Part shown: one piece after another, positions 8,621 to 17,129 of the stretch
Position numbering within the stretch: the first letter of the stretch is position 1
Layout of the letters: every line of letters begins with the position of its first letter
From: RECO01 sp050485385
Lineage (GTDB): Bacteria > Pseudomonadota > Alphaproteobacteria > Geminicoccales > Geminicoccaceae
NCBI GenBank assembly: GCA_050485385.1
Contig: JBJHBG010000029.1
Location: 1-44,699 of the forward strand
DNA: 44,699 nt
Reading direction: 5' to 3'
Made by a program: the position numbers and the translations under genes
The notes under the pieces: generated by a model
Told to the model about the DNA's origin: nothing
The model's database searches: none
The model's input: only the letters and a program-made list of their open reading frames with translations

Positions 8621-10321
8621 TCACAGCCGATCCAATCGCGTGAAGCGCAGCATCACGGTCAAGGCGACGAGCACGACCACGAGCTGAACGATCGCCAGCG
8701 TCGCCGCGACCTCGCTGCCGATGACCGTGTAGGCTTCGACGATGGAGGGGGCGATCACCTTGGAGTTCGGCCCGACCAGCAGGATCGAGGCGCCGAGCTC
8801 CCGTACCGACACAATGAACAGGAGGATCCATGCCGCGATCAAGCCCGGCTTCAAGAGCGGCACGGTGACCGTTCGGAGTTGCCGGAAACGCCCGGCGCCG
8901 CTCACCTTCGCTGCCTCTTCCAGACTCTTGTCGAGTTGGAGTACCACCCCGGCGATCGTCCGCACGCCGAGCGGCAGAAAGACGGTGATGTAGGCAATCC
9001 ACAGCAGCCAGAGCGTACCATAGAGATTGCCTGGGAAGTACAGCCAAGCCCACAACAGCCCGAAGGCGAACACGAGGCGAGGTATGGCTACGGGAATCAT
9101 GACCACGTATTCGATCGCTCGTCCGATGCGAGGTGGCAATGGCGAGCGGTAGATCAGCCAGACGACGAACCCCATCAGAATAATACCACTGGTCGCCGTT
9201 GCAAATCCAAGAATAAGGCTGTTCACAAGCGACTGCATTATATCTGCTGAAGCGAACACTCTTGCATAGTTACCTAATGTCCACACATTATACGAAAAGT
9301 ACACTGAAGGTAGCGTTTGGAGCGAATTTACGATTAGGATTGCAATGGGAAGAATGACTGCCAGCAGCGCGTAGCCCCCGACTAGCAAGACCAGCGGTCC
9401 CTTGGCTGCACCGGCTTCGATGCCGCCGCGCCGGAAGGCCTTGCCGCCGACCGTTGCGTAATCGCGCCGATCGATCAGCCGGAAGTAGAGGTACATCAGT
9501 GGCACGACGATCAGCAGGAGCGAGATACCAAGTGCGGCAGCCTCCCCATATCTGGGAGGGTACGAGGCCGACAGCAGGTAGATGCGTGTCGTGATCGTCT
9601 GAATGTTCGGTGTCGCGCCGAGGATGAGCGGTTCGGCAAATGCACCTAATCCTTCGGCCAGCACGAAGATCGTTGCGCTCAGGACGGCCGGCCGCATCAA
9701 AGGAATGGTGATGCGTCTCAGCGTCTCGAGCTTCGAGGCGCCGAAGACCTGCGAGCATTCCTCGAGCGCGGGGTTCATCAGTTGCATCGCGGCGCCGATG
9801 ATGACGAACGCGACCGCAGCCCCGGTAAACGCCATGACGACCGCAATGCCCATGAGCGTCGAGACGTTGACGATCGGCTCGGTCAGACCCAAGCCGAAGC
9901 CGATCTGGTTGATCAGTCCGGAACGCGGTTCGGCCAACGCGAGCCAAGCCAATGCCGGCACGAGCGGCGTGACGTAGTAGGGGAGCACGAGTATGCGCTC
10001 GAAGAAGCGTCGGCCCGGAACGTCGGTGCGGAAGACGACCCAAGCGGCAAAGAAGCCGCAGGGGATCGCGATCAGCGTCGATATCACGGCCAACGCCACG
10101 GTGTTGAAGAGCGTCGCGAGGTTCCGGCTCGAGAAGATGAGCGCAAAATTGTCGAGGCCGTACGCGACGGGAGCGCCACGTGGACTGACCCTGAAGGCCA
10201 CCTCGGCGAGGTAGAACATGGGGTAGACAACGAGCGCCACCACCAGCAGCAGCGCCGCATAAGCGACGAGCTGCTGGAGCGAGAGCTCACGGAGGAGGCG
10301 GTTGAAGAACGGCGATGTCAT
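8621..10321 (-). CDS. ABC transporter fused two-domain permease (FbpB/ThiP type)
   Basis: This 566-residue inner-membrane protein is two binding-protein-dependent permease domains in one chain. Each half has about six membrane helices and an EAA loop that docks the ATPase: EECSQVFGASKLETLRRITI in the first half and EEAAKVSGAGRFRQLRTVTV in the second. Fusion of both halves is typical of iron(III) (FbpB), thiamine (ThiP) and 2-aminoethylphosphonate-type importers. It starts 25 bases after the binding-protein gene. Around 9230-9340 the base composition is locally more AT-rich than the rest of the gene, but the reading frame is intact. Substrate is unknown. Confidence 0.93.
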   Translation of the reverse strand: MTSPFFNRLLRELSLQQLVAYAALLLVVALVVYPMFYLAEVAFRVSPRGAPVAYGLDNFALIFSSRNLATLFNTVALAVISTLIAIPCGFFAAWVVFRTDVPGRRFFERILVLPYYVTPLVPALAWLALAEPRSGLINQIGFGLGLTEPIVNVSTLMGIAVVMAFTGAAVAFVIIGAAMQLMNPALEECSQVFGASKLETLRRITIPLMRPAVLSATIFVLAEGLGAFAEPLILGATPNIQTITTRIYLLSASYPPRYGEAAALGISLLLIVVPLMYLYFRLIDRRDYATVGGKAFRRGGIEAGAAKGPLVLLVGGYALLAVILPIAILIVNSLQTLPSVYFSYNVWTLGNYARVFASADIMQSLVNSLILGFATATSGIILMGFVVWLIYRSPLPPRIGRAIEYVVMIPVAIPRLVFAFGLLWAWLYFPGNLYGTLWLLWIAYITVFLPLGVRTIAGVVLQLDKSLEEAAKVSGAGRFRQLRTVTVPLLKPGLIAAWILLFIVSVRELGASILLVGPNSKVIAPSIVEAYTVIGSEVAATLAIVQLVVVLVALTVMLRFTRLDRL

Positions 10322-10345
10322 GCGAGGCCTCCTCCGCAGCGGGCC

Positions 10346-11428
10346 TTACTGCCCGAGGACGATCTCCCAATCGGCTTCGAAGTCGCCACGGACCTCGGCC
10401 ATCTCATTCCAATCGGGGACGAGGAACTTCGCGTCCTCGGGCGCGCCGGAGCCCTCGGGTGCGGCCACGTCCGGACGGGCCGAGAAGTACTTCATGATGT
10501 CGACGATCTCTGTCTGACCCACCTGCGAGAGCAGGTAGTCTAGCAACAGCCGCCCGGCCTGCGGGTGGGGTGCTCCGGTCAGGATCGCCGCCCCCTCCAA
10601 CGTGGCGGGTGCGCCGTCCTCGGGGTAGACGATGACGATCGGCGCGCCGCGTTCGATGTATTGCATCGCCGCCGAGACTTGGCCGTTGATGGCGACGAGG
10701 TCGGCACCGCTGACCAGACGATCGAACTGCTGGACGAACGAGTCGAATGCCACGGGCTGCAGCGAGGCGATGCCATCGGTCCAGTATTCGCGTCCGTACA
10801 GATCGGACAGGGTCTTCCACTGCGCAAATTGCAGGCCGGACGAGGTGTTCTTGACGGTTGTCCGGCGGCCGGCGTAGCGCTCGTCGATGAGATCTTCCCA
10901 ACCTTCGGGCGGATTGTCCCCGATGGTGTCGGAATTGTAGGCGATCGCGGTCACGACCAAGCCCCACGACGTCCAATAGCCTTCGGGAGTGCTCTTGACG
11001 TTGGGATCCGGATAGTCGGCGATCGCGGGCGACAGATACTGGTCGATGAAGCCGCTTCGCTGCAGGTCGTTCAAGAGCGTGGGATCGGAGAGTACGAGAA
11101 CGTCGGCGAGGGTGTTGTTGGTCCGCGCCTCCTGCTCGACTCTGGCGAACAGATTGCCGGTCTGCGCCCAAACGGACTGGACGCGGATCTCTGGGAACAA
11201 CGCCCTAAATCGCTCCAGGAGTTGCAACTGCAGTTCCTGGCCAGCGACGGCATAGAGAACGACCGTGCCTTCTTCTTTGGCCGCCTCGACGTCGGCGCAG
11301 GTCAAGAAGCCTTGCACTTCGACTGGATCGTCGCACGCGGCTTCCTGCGCAAGCGCGTCATTGGCCGTCGAGGTCAGGAGCAGACAGGTTGCCCCGGCTG
11401 CGAGTGTCGATGCACGGAATCCATACAT
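10346..11428 (-). CDS. ABC transporter extracellular solute-binding protein (family 1, Fbp-like)
   Basis: This 360-residue periplasmic protein is the substrate receptor of the ABC importer. A Sec signal peptide (MYGFRASTLAAGATCLLLTS, cleaved near ALA-QE) is followed by an SBP_bac_6/FbpA-like fold: EGTVVLYAVAGQELQLQLLE, QTGNLFARVEQEARTNNTLA, DVLVLSD and GAPHPQAGRLLLDYLLS. I chose the ATG at 11428 because it gives the signal peptide directly and has GGAG upstream; a longer frame to 11539 crosses the promoter. It is the first gene of a five-gene operon. Iron, putrescine and organophosphonate ligands are all seen in this family; the neighbouring amidase argues for a nitrogenous organic compound. 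Confidence 0.92.
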   Translation of the reverse strand: MYGFRASTLAAGATCLLLTSTANDALAQEAACDDPVEVQGFLTCADVEAAKEEGTVVLYAVAGQELQLQLLERFRALFPEIRVQSVWAQTGNLFARVEQEARTNNTLADVLVLSDPTLLNDLQRSGFIDQYLSPAIADYPDPNVKSTPEGYWTSWGLVVTAIAYNSDTIGDNPPEGWEDLIDERYAGRRTTVKNTSSGLQFAQWKTLSDLYGREYWTDGIASLQPVAFDSFVQQFDRLVSGADLVAINGQVSAAMQYIERGAPIVIVYPEDGAPATLEGAAILTGAPHPQAGRLLLDYLLSQVGQTEIVDIMKYFSARPDVAAPEGSGAPEDAKFLVPDWNEMAEVRGDFEADWEIVLGQ

Positions 11429-11713
11429 GGTCGCTGCTCCGTTCGTGTTTCGAGCCGCATTGCCCGGCCCCACCCCGAAACATTCGGCGGCGAGGCAAAT
11501 CGTCAGAACATCATGCGCTAAAAATGGCAGTTTTGTCAAACAAAATCTTAATAAATTTCTTCATTATATTGAACAAAAGCATGATTGTTTACGCCATCAC
11601 TTCAATCAATGACGGCTGATTCTGAGTATTATTCTATTTAATTAGAATGAGATTTCCCGTTAAACGCGTTTTATGTCAGTTTCGAGGGAAATAAAAAGAT
11701 TAAAATGCTAATC
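11429..11713. other. AT-rich promoter region of the ABC-amidase operon
   Basis: About 285 bases without a gene. From roughly 11520 to 11710 the sequence is strikingly AT-rich compared with the GC-rich genome. It contains the operon promoter and the 3' side of the enolase fragment. Possible roles are curved promoter DNA, a nucleoid-protein site or a trace of foreign origin. Confidence 0.6.
11510..11543 (-). promoter_or_regulatory. Promoter and GntR operator of the ABC-amidase operon
   Basis: On the minus strand a consensus -35 TTGACA (11534-11539) is followed after 18 bases by a -10 CATGAT (11510-11515), 82 bases before the binding-protein start. The -35 lies inside TTGTTTGACAA (11533-11543), a copy of the TTGTnnnACAA palindrome found at the other island promoters. 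A regulator bound here would block RNA polymerase. Elements are read from the sequence; regulator identity is inferred. Confidence 0.65.
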
Positions 11714-12121
11714 CTAGCCGTCCATTGTGTATATCTCCAATGCATAGGCCTCGAAGGCAAATCCAAAGCCTGAACCGGTCGGCAACAGTATTCGACCATC
11801 TCTCGTTTCGAGCTGGCGACCGACCAACCAGCGAAAGTTCAACACTTGGTCGTCGGGAAAGAATTCGACGTATCGGGCGTTCGGTTCGGCGGCCACCAGA
11901 TGTACGTGCAGGTCGTGGAACCAGTGCGGATAGAGGGGGAAGCCGAACGAGGCCGCGGTCGCAGCGATCCTCCGCCACTCGGTGATGCCGCCGCATACCG
12001 CGGCATCGCTCTGCAGGACGATCGTTGCTTCGCTGCGCATCAGATCGAGATGCCGCCATCGCCCCGCCTCGATCTCACCGGTGGTGAGCACGCGTCCGAA
12101 TTTGGGGCTCGTCATCGTCAT
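11714..12121 (-). pseudogene. C-terminal fragment of an enolase-superfamily (MR/MLE-type) dehydratase or racemase
   Basis: The 135 encoded residues match the C-terminal third of mandelate racemase/muconate lactonizing-type enzymes: LTTGEIEAGRWRHLDLM, QSDAAVCGGITEWRRIA, PLYPHWFHDLHVHLVAAE and FPDDQVLNFRWLV. Full enzymes are about 370-400 residues. The capping domain and the first two metal ligands are absent, while the Asp-His dyad region remains, so catalysis by itself is implausible. Yet it has an ATG with an AAGGGG-like ribosome site, a plausible promoter, and the best operator palindrome of the island. It looks like an internal deletion that fused the first few codons to the C-terminal part. 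I call it a pseudogene, though it may still be expressed. Confidence 0.8.
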
Positions 12122-12183
12122 CCCCTTCGTCCGTGGACCGGTTGCGGCGTCGACGTCACCCGCTATCCGTTCATGCAGCCTGC

Positions 12184-12224
12184 TTGTCGGACAACCATGC
12201 TACACGCTCATCATCGCCTGGCAA
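12184..12224 (-). promoter_or_regulatory. Promoter and perfect GntR-type palindrome before the enolase fragment
   Basis: TTGTCGGACAA at 12184-12194 is a perfect palindrome around its central base. On the minus strand it lies just downstream of a candidate promoter: -35 TTGCCA (12219-12224), 16-base spacer, -10 TAGCAT (12197-12202). A repressor here would sit on the transcription start. The enolase fragment begins 63 bases downstream. Confidence 0.6.
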
Positions 12225-12238
12225 TGGGTGACGTGCCA

Positions 12239-13474
12239 TCACGAGCGAGCGCCGGCGAGCCGCAGCGCCGCCGCCAGCAGGACGTTGGCGCCCGCTTCGA
12301 GGTCCTCGGGCGCCGTGTATTCGGCTTCGTTGTGACTGAGTCCGTCCTTGCTCGGAACGAACAGCATCGCCGCCGGACAGACCAGCGCAGCGGGAATCGC
12401 GTCGTGACCGGCACCGCTGACCATCGTGCGATGTGCGAGGCCGAGTTCATCCGCGCCCGCGGTCAATGCATCGACGCAGGCCGGGTCGAATCGACACGCC
12501 GGCGCCGACCAATAGAGCCGCGTCGACAGTCCGAGACCGCCCCGCGCCGCTTCGGCGCGAAAGATCGCGTTCAGTTCATCGGTCATCTGGGCGTGGGTAC
12601 CGGCATCGATGTGGCGACAATCGGAGGTGAGGACGACCTCGCCCGCGACGACGCTGCGGACGTTCGGCGTGATGCGCAACTGCGCGACGGTCGCCCGCCC
12701 GTACGGCTCGTACCGCCGCGCCAACTCGTTCACGGCCACCACGATGCGAGCGGCACCGAGGAGTGCGTCGTGCCGCAGATCCACTGGACAGGCCCCGGTG
12801 TGGATTTCGACCCCCGTCAGGGTGACCTCGTAGGCGTTGACGCCCATGGCCCCCTCGACGATCCCGATTTGACAGCCGGTCTGCTCCAGCACGGGCCCCT
12901 GTTCGATGTGCCCTTCGAGGTAGGCACGAGCGCGCCGACCGGTCACGGGTGCATCACCCAGATAGCCGATCCGCGCCAGTTCGTCGCCCAGGCGTCGGCC
13001 GTCGACATCCTCGCGGGCGAGCCCTTCGTCGAGCGGCAGCATGCCGGCGAACACCTGAGCGCCGAGCGACGACGGCTGAAAGCGGCAGCCCTCTTCGTTG
13101 GTCCAGTTGACGATCTCGATGGGGCAGTCGGTTTCGATGCCGCGTTCGTTGAGCGTACGCACGATCTCCAGGCCGGACAGCACCCCGAACGTGCCGTCGA
13201 AGCGGCCGCCCGTCGGCTGCGAGTCGAGATGACTGCCGATCATGATCGGCGCGAGCGTATCGTCGCAACCGCGTCGACGCGCGAACATGTTGCCGATACG
13301 GTCGATTTCGACCGTCATGCCCGCGCCGGCACACCAGCGCGCGAACAGGTCGCGTGCCTCTCCGTCCTCGCGAGAGGCGGCTAGCCGGCACACGCCGCCC
13401 TTCGCCGTGGCGCCGATGGCCGCCATCGCCAGATGGTCCCGCCAAAGACGCTCGCCGTCGATCCGTAACACCAT
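12239..13474 (-). CDS. M20-family amidohydrolase (N-carbamoyl-amino-acid hydrolase / allantoate amidohydrolase type)
   Basis: This 411-residue zinc enzyme removes a carbamoyl or ureido group in known relatives (HyuC/AmaB, AllC). Landmarks in order: IGSHLDSQPTGGRFDGTFGV (metal His and Asp), VNWTNEEGCRFQPS (catalytic Glu and metal Glu), YLEGHIEQGPVLEQ, the dimerisation lid, and AGHDAIPAALVCPAAMLFVP with SHNEAEY supplying the final metal His. The ATG at 13474 has AAGGAG eight bases upstream. Which N-carbamoyl or ureido substrate is used cannot be settled by sequence alone. With the amidase-signature enzyme it suggests two successive C-N bond cleavages in the island. An operator-like site lies 76 bases upstream. 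Confidence 0.9.
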   Translation of the reverse strand: MVLRIDGERLWRDHLAMAAIGATAKGGVCRLAASREDGEARDLFARWCAGAGMTVEIDRIGNMFARRRGCDDTLAPIMIGSHLDSQPTGGRFDGTFGVLSGLEIVRTLNERGIETDCPIEIVNWTNEEGCRFQPSSLGAQVFAGMLPLDEGLAREDVDGRRLGDELARIGYLGDAPVTGRRARAYLEGHIEQGPVLEQTGCQIGIVEGAMGVNAYEVTLTGVEIHTGACPVDLRHDALLGAARIVVAVNELARRYEPYGRATVAQLRITPNVRSVVAGEVVLTSDCRHIDAGTHAQMTDELNAIFRAEAARGGLGLSTRLYWSAPACRFDPACVDALTAGADELGLAHRTMVSGAGHDAIPAALVCPAAMLFVPSKDGLSHNEAEYTAPEDLEAGANVLLAAALRLAGARS

Positions 13475-13549
13475 CCATCCCTCTCCTTGCCGTGGTCGGC
13501 GAGGTCGTTTGGCTGGCGAAGCCTCGCTAAGGGCCATCCGCTTAGCATC

Positions 13550-13560
13550 TTGTCATACAA
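13550..13560 (-). promoter_or_regulatory. GntR operator-like site upstream of the amidohydrolase
   Basis: TTGTCATACAA fits TTGTnnnACAA exactly and lies 76 bases before the amidohydrolase start codon. I could not assign confident -35 and -10 hexamers around it. Confidence 0.55.
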
Positions 13561-13811
13561 CCGGAAAGCCTGCTGCACTCGGCGTATTGTCGTTGACCGT
13601 CCCGGCGGTTGTCGGTGGCGACTTGGGTCAGGTTCCGGGTGATCTTCTGATCCCGCCGGCCAGGGTCCGTCTGGTCGTGTGCGCGGCGAAATGGAGAAGC
13701 GGGTCTATGCGACGCCTCTCGGTCTGCAAGCGGCATCGCCGCCGCCCATCCCGGCGCCGCATCGACGATCTCATGCCCAGGGCGCGCGCGAGCCACGTGT
13801 GACAGGCACAC
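13561..13811. other. Unassigned stretch at the start of the IS graveyard
   Basis: About 250 bases follow the operator without a supported gene. Several frames are open on both strands, but none shows a family resemblance or a ribosome site. It is probably decayed mobile-element DNA. Confidence 0.4.
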
Positions 13812-13965
13812 CGCGTACTCTACCTCCACGCCGTCGTCGACACCTTCGGCTTCCTGCACGTCTCCAAGCAGCCGGAAGCCGCGGTCGCCGTGCTGCACAA
13901 CGACGTGCTGCCCGTCTATGCCGGGTTCGACCTCCCGGTGAACGCCTTGCTCACCGACAGCATCC
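13812..13965 (+). pseudogene. IS481-family transposase internal fragment
   Basis: This piece encodes about 51 residues including YLHAVVDTFGFLHVSKQPEA, then AVAVLHNDVLPVY and PVNALLTDS. It matches the middle of the DDE domain of IS481-type transposases up to the second catalytic aspartate. It is related to, but clearly different from, the nearly intact transposase at 15522-16596 (compare LDNDVLPSFEAH there), so it comes from another element. Both ends of the gene are missing. The bases from 13966 to 14193 that follow show no recognisable gene. Confidence 0.75.
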
Positions 13966-14193
13966 CATATCGGGAGACTCGGCTGGGGATAGGTCGACGG
14001 ATCTCGCCGCATCGGCGCATACCGATGCGCGTTGCAGCGCGATCCAGGCGGCTTCCACCGTCAAGGAAACGGTCCCGGCCATAACCAACACAGGGTCCGC
14101 CGGTGGGCGGCCCTCACCGTCTTCGAGACGAGAGCCAGACCCAGGCGGAAGACCCGAACATCGTCTACGGGATCGCTGGGCGTCCCGACGGAT

Positions 14194-15390
14194 TCAACAG
14201 AGAGAGGTTCTCCTGCCTGGCACCGCCCGCTCGACGAAGGGGCGGTAATCGACGCCGGTCTTGACGATGGCGTGCGCGGTGCGCGTCACCTTGGCGGCGA
14301 TGGCCGTTTACGCCTTCCGCCCGAGGTCGGCACTTTTGCGATCCCGGGCGATGTCGCGCTCGAACTTGTCGCGGAAGCCGTTGTCTCGCTGGCGGATGGC
14401 GACCTGACCCGCGATCCAGAAGGTCCGCCGGAGCCGGGCATTCCCGAACTTCGAACGCCGGGTGTGGCCACGGAACGTCCCCGATTGATGGGTGGCGAGA
14501 TCGAGCCCGCAGAACTTCAGGAACTGCCGATGATGTGCGAAGTGGCGGAGGTCACCAGCCTCCGCCAGGATCGTCAGCGCGTTGATCGGCCCCACGCCGG
14601 GGATCGTCCGCAACCGTCGATAGTGGGCATGGTCGGCGAGCAGAAGCTCGGCACGTCGCTCGATCTGGTCGCGCTGGATGACGAGGCTACGGCCCTCGGC
14701 CACGGTCTTCCGGAACATGGCGACGGCGATGGAGTCCGGCGCCACCGGCAATCCGATCGAGGTCCGTGCCGTCTCGTCGACGCCGACGAGCAAGCGGTGC
14801 TTGGCGCCCTTGCGTCCCACCACGGGCCAAGCAGCGGCGATGAACGCGTCCTTGTCGAGCGCGGTGATCGCGGCCGGCACCGGGAGCGCCTCGAGCAGCG
14901 CCAGGAACCATCCGCTTCGCGAGGTCCCACGGCAGCGCTCGGCCTCGGAGAATACAGCGGCAGATAGTGGGTGAGCAGGCGGTGCCAGAGTTCGGTCTTG
15001 GCCCGAGCAACGATCTCATGGGTCTTCGAGAACTCCTGGATGTCGACGAGGCCGTGGGTGAGCGGATCGTGGTAGCGCTGCACGGCGCCGATCCGCAGCA
15101 TATGCAGGATTACCTGGGCGTCCTTCGGATCGTTCTTGTCCCAACCGTTGGTCAACGCCTCCCGCGTCCGGGCAAGCGCGAGCGAGGAGATCAGTCGCAC
15201 GTCGACGCCGGCCTGGAGCAGCCGGTGCGCCAACGGCCGATGGTACTTCCCTGTCACCTCGAACCCGTCCTCCGGCGGCTACTCGAAGGCGCCGAGCACG
15301 GCCATCAGCCGATCATGCTCGTCGCGGGTGTGCAAGACGGTCATCCGGCGTCGGAGGGTGTGGCCCGGCGCTTCGATCAGAACCTCGGTG
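14194..15390 (-). pseudogene. IS110-family transposase pseudogene
   Basis: Read on the minus strand, successive frames give an IS110-type transposase: EAPGHTLRRRMTVLHTRDEH, RPLAHRLLQAGVDVRLISSL, NDPKDAQVILHMLR (part of the DEDD nuclease), then the transposase_20 domain LRTIPGVGPINALTILAEAG and QFLKFCGLDLATHQSGTFRG, ending TAHAIVKTGVDYRPFVERAV. Three lesions break it: a TAG at about 15284, a frameshift near 14930, and a TAA at 14308 where a tyrosine codon belongs. The N-terminal end is absent because the IS481 element begins at 15391. The protein cannot be made as one chain. Confidence 0.88.
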
Positions 15391-16642
15391 TGTGCTGAGA
15401 CGGTAATGACCTGACAGCTGCGGCTACGCCTGCGCCCGCGGGGGCAGGCGTGGCCATGCCGCTTCGAGGCGGGATTAGGATGGTGTCGCCGAACATCAAT
15501 CCATCCCGATCGGAGAGCGACATGACCACGAGAGAGAAGGTAGCACGGTGCAAGCTTTCCCTGCTGGAATTGGCCAGCGACCTGGGCAACGTCTCGAAGG
15601 CCTGCAAGGTGATGGGCTACGGCCGGCAGCAGTTCGATGAGATCCGGAGGAACTTCCAGACCTTTTGGGGCCGAAGGCCTGATCGACCGCTTGCCGGGCC
15701 CCCGCGGTCCGCACCCGAACCGGGTGTCGGAGGCGATCGAGAAGGCGGTTCTCGACCACGCCCTGGAGCATCCCTGTCACGGGCCGCTGCGGGTGGCGCG
15801 GCAGCTGATGCTGCAGGGCGTCCAGGTCTCCTCCGGCGGCGTGCGCGGGGTCTGGCAGCGCCACGGCCTGCTGACCAAGCTCGAGCGCCTGCTGCGCCTG
15901 GAGAAGGCCACCGCCGATCGCAGGCTGACCCTGTCCGAGGAACAGATCCGCCTGCTGGAGCGCTTCAGCCCGGAGTTCCGCGAGCGCCATATCGAGGCCC
16001 CGCACACCGACGCCCTGGTGGCGGTCGACACCTTCTTCGTCGGCACCCTGAAGGGGGTCGGCAAGGTCTACCTGCGGATGGCGATCTGCTGCCACAGCCG
16101 CTACGCCTGGGCCAGGCTGTACCCGAACAAGCTGCCGGTCACCGCCGTGCAGCCGCTCGACAACGACGTCCTGCCCAGCTTCGAGGCGCACTGTGCCAAG
16201 GTCGACGCCGTGCTGTCCGATAACGGCCGTGAATTCTGTGGCCGCGAGGACCAGCATCCCTATGAGCTGTTCCTGCAGCTCAAGGGCATCGAGCACCGCC
16301 GCACCAAAGTGAAGCGCCCGCAGACCAACGGCATCGTGGAGCGGCTGCACCGCACCCTGCTGGACGAGCACTTCAGGGTCGAAGGCCGGCGCACCTGGTT
16401 CGAGACCATCCACGAGATGCAGGCCGCCCTCGACGGCTACCTGAAGACCTACAACGAGAGCCGCCCGCACCAGGGACGCGGCATGAAAGGCCGAACCCCG
16501 TTGCAGGCCTTCAAGGCCGGCATCAAGCTGCCCGGAGCGAAGAAGGGGGAGCCGACAACAGACAAGACCAGTGACGTCCAACCGGCGGCCGCCTGACCCG
16601 CCTACCGAAGCGGCACTGTCAGGCGAATACCCTCTCCGTACA
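15391..16642 (+). mobile_element. IS481-family insertion sequence, about 1.25 kb
   Basis: The ends form an imperfect inverted repeat of about 35 bases. The left end at 15391 starts TGTGCTGAGACGGTAATGAC and continues CTGACAG; the right end, read inward from 16642, starts TGTACGGAGAGGGTATTCGC and also continues CTGACAG. A 5'-TGT terminus is characteristic of IS481 elements. The transposase fills the interior. I see no matching target duplication: the left flank is the IS110 pseudogene and the right flank is a truncated NTPase gene. The element therefore probably took part in a deletion or recombination after insertion. Confidence 0.8.
15522..16596 (+). pseudogene. IS481-family transposase with a single-base frameshift
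   Basis: The N-terminal helix-turn-helix part (MTTREKVARCKLSLLELASD, then NVSKACKVMGYGRQQFDEI) starts at 15522. The DDE domain follows one frame later (FGAEGLIDRLPGPRGPHP and on). The break is at 15663-15670, TTTTGGGG: removing one T restores QTFGAEGLIDR, the expected family sequence. All three catalytic acids are present (ALVAVDTFFVG, VDAVLSDNGREFCG, QTNGIVERLHRTLLDE), and the C-terminus is complete. One single-base lesion separates this gene from function. Programmed +1 frameshifting is conceivable but IS481 elements normally use a single frame. Ribosomal start evidence is weak. Confidence 0.85.
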
Positions 16643-17050
16643 CACAATGGCCGAGCCCGCGAGCGGCGGCACGGAGTCCTTGGGAAGATTGGCGGCCCAG
16701 TAGAGGCCGAAGGCGATGTCGAAGCCGACGAAGTCGATGCCGCCCGTTTCGGCGAGACCGTTGCGGATGCGGCGGAGGAATTCGTGCTCGGGCAGCGCGG
16801 TCTCACCGTCGAGGTCGAGCCACGCGTAGGGGATGCGGTCGTGCGGTGGCTGCTCGTCCAACTCGTGGCGAAGCTGTCGGGCGAGCCAGCTCTTGCCGTT
16901 GCCGGAGATGCCGTGCAGTGCGAGGACGCGGGCGTGCTCGGGGCTCAGGTCGTCGAAGAGCGCGCGGAAGGCGGCGAGTTCCGCCTCCCGGTCGGTGAAC
17001 GTATCGGGCCGCCAATGCGTCCCGCGCTCGCGGTCCAATCGCGTGCGCAC
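16643..17050 (-). pseudogene. P-loop NTPase N-terminal fragment truncated by the IS481 element
   Basis: About 135 residues remain, starting at a GTG near 17050. The fragment has a leading F-T-D-R-E-A-E-L motif, a Walker A motif (ALHGISGNGKSWLARQL) and a Walker B-like YAWLDLDGE. This start pattern is typical of AAA/STAND-type signalling NTPases with repeats or effectors at the C-terminus. The reading frame runs into the IS right end at 16642 and stops there by chance. The rest of the gene is not found on the far side of the IS, so it was lost. No function can be given beyond ATP binding. Confidence 0.7.
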
Positions 17051-17129
17051 CGTGCCTGCTCCCCGGCTCCAGGATCAGGTAGCGCCGGAACCGACGCGCG
17101 CGCAACGGCGAGCCGCCTCCGCCCAGGCC

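Noticed and set aside
13542..14012. 156-codon minus-strand frame
   Set aside because: No family resemblance, and it runs antisense to the IS481 fragment at 13812-13965 and over the operator-like site.
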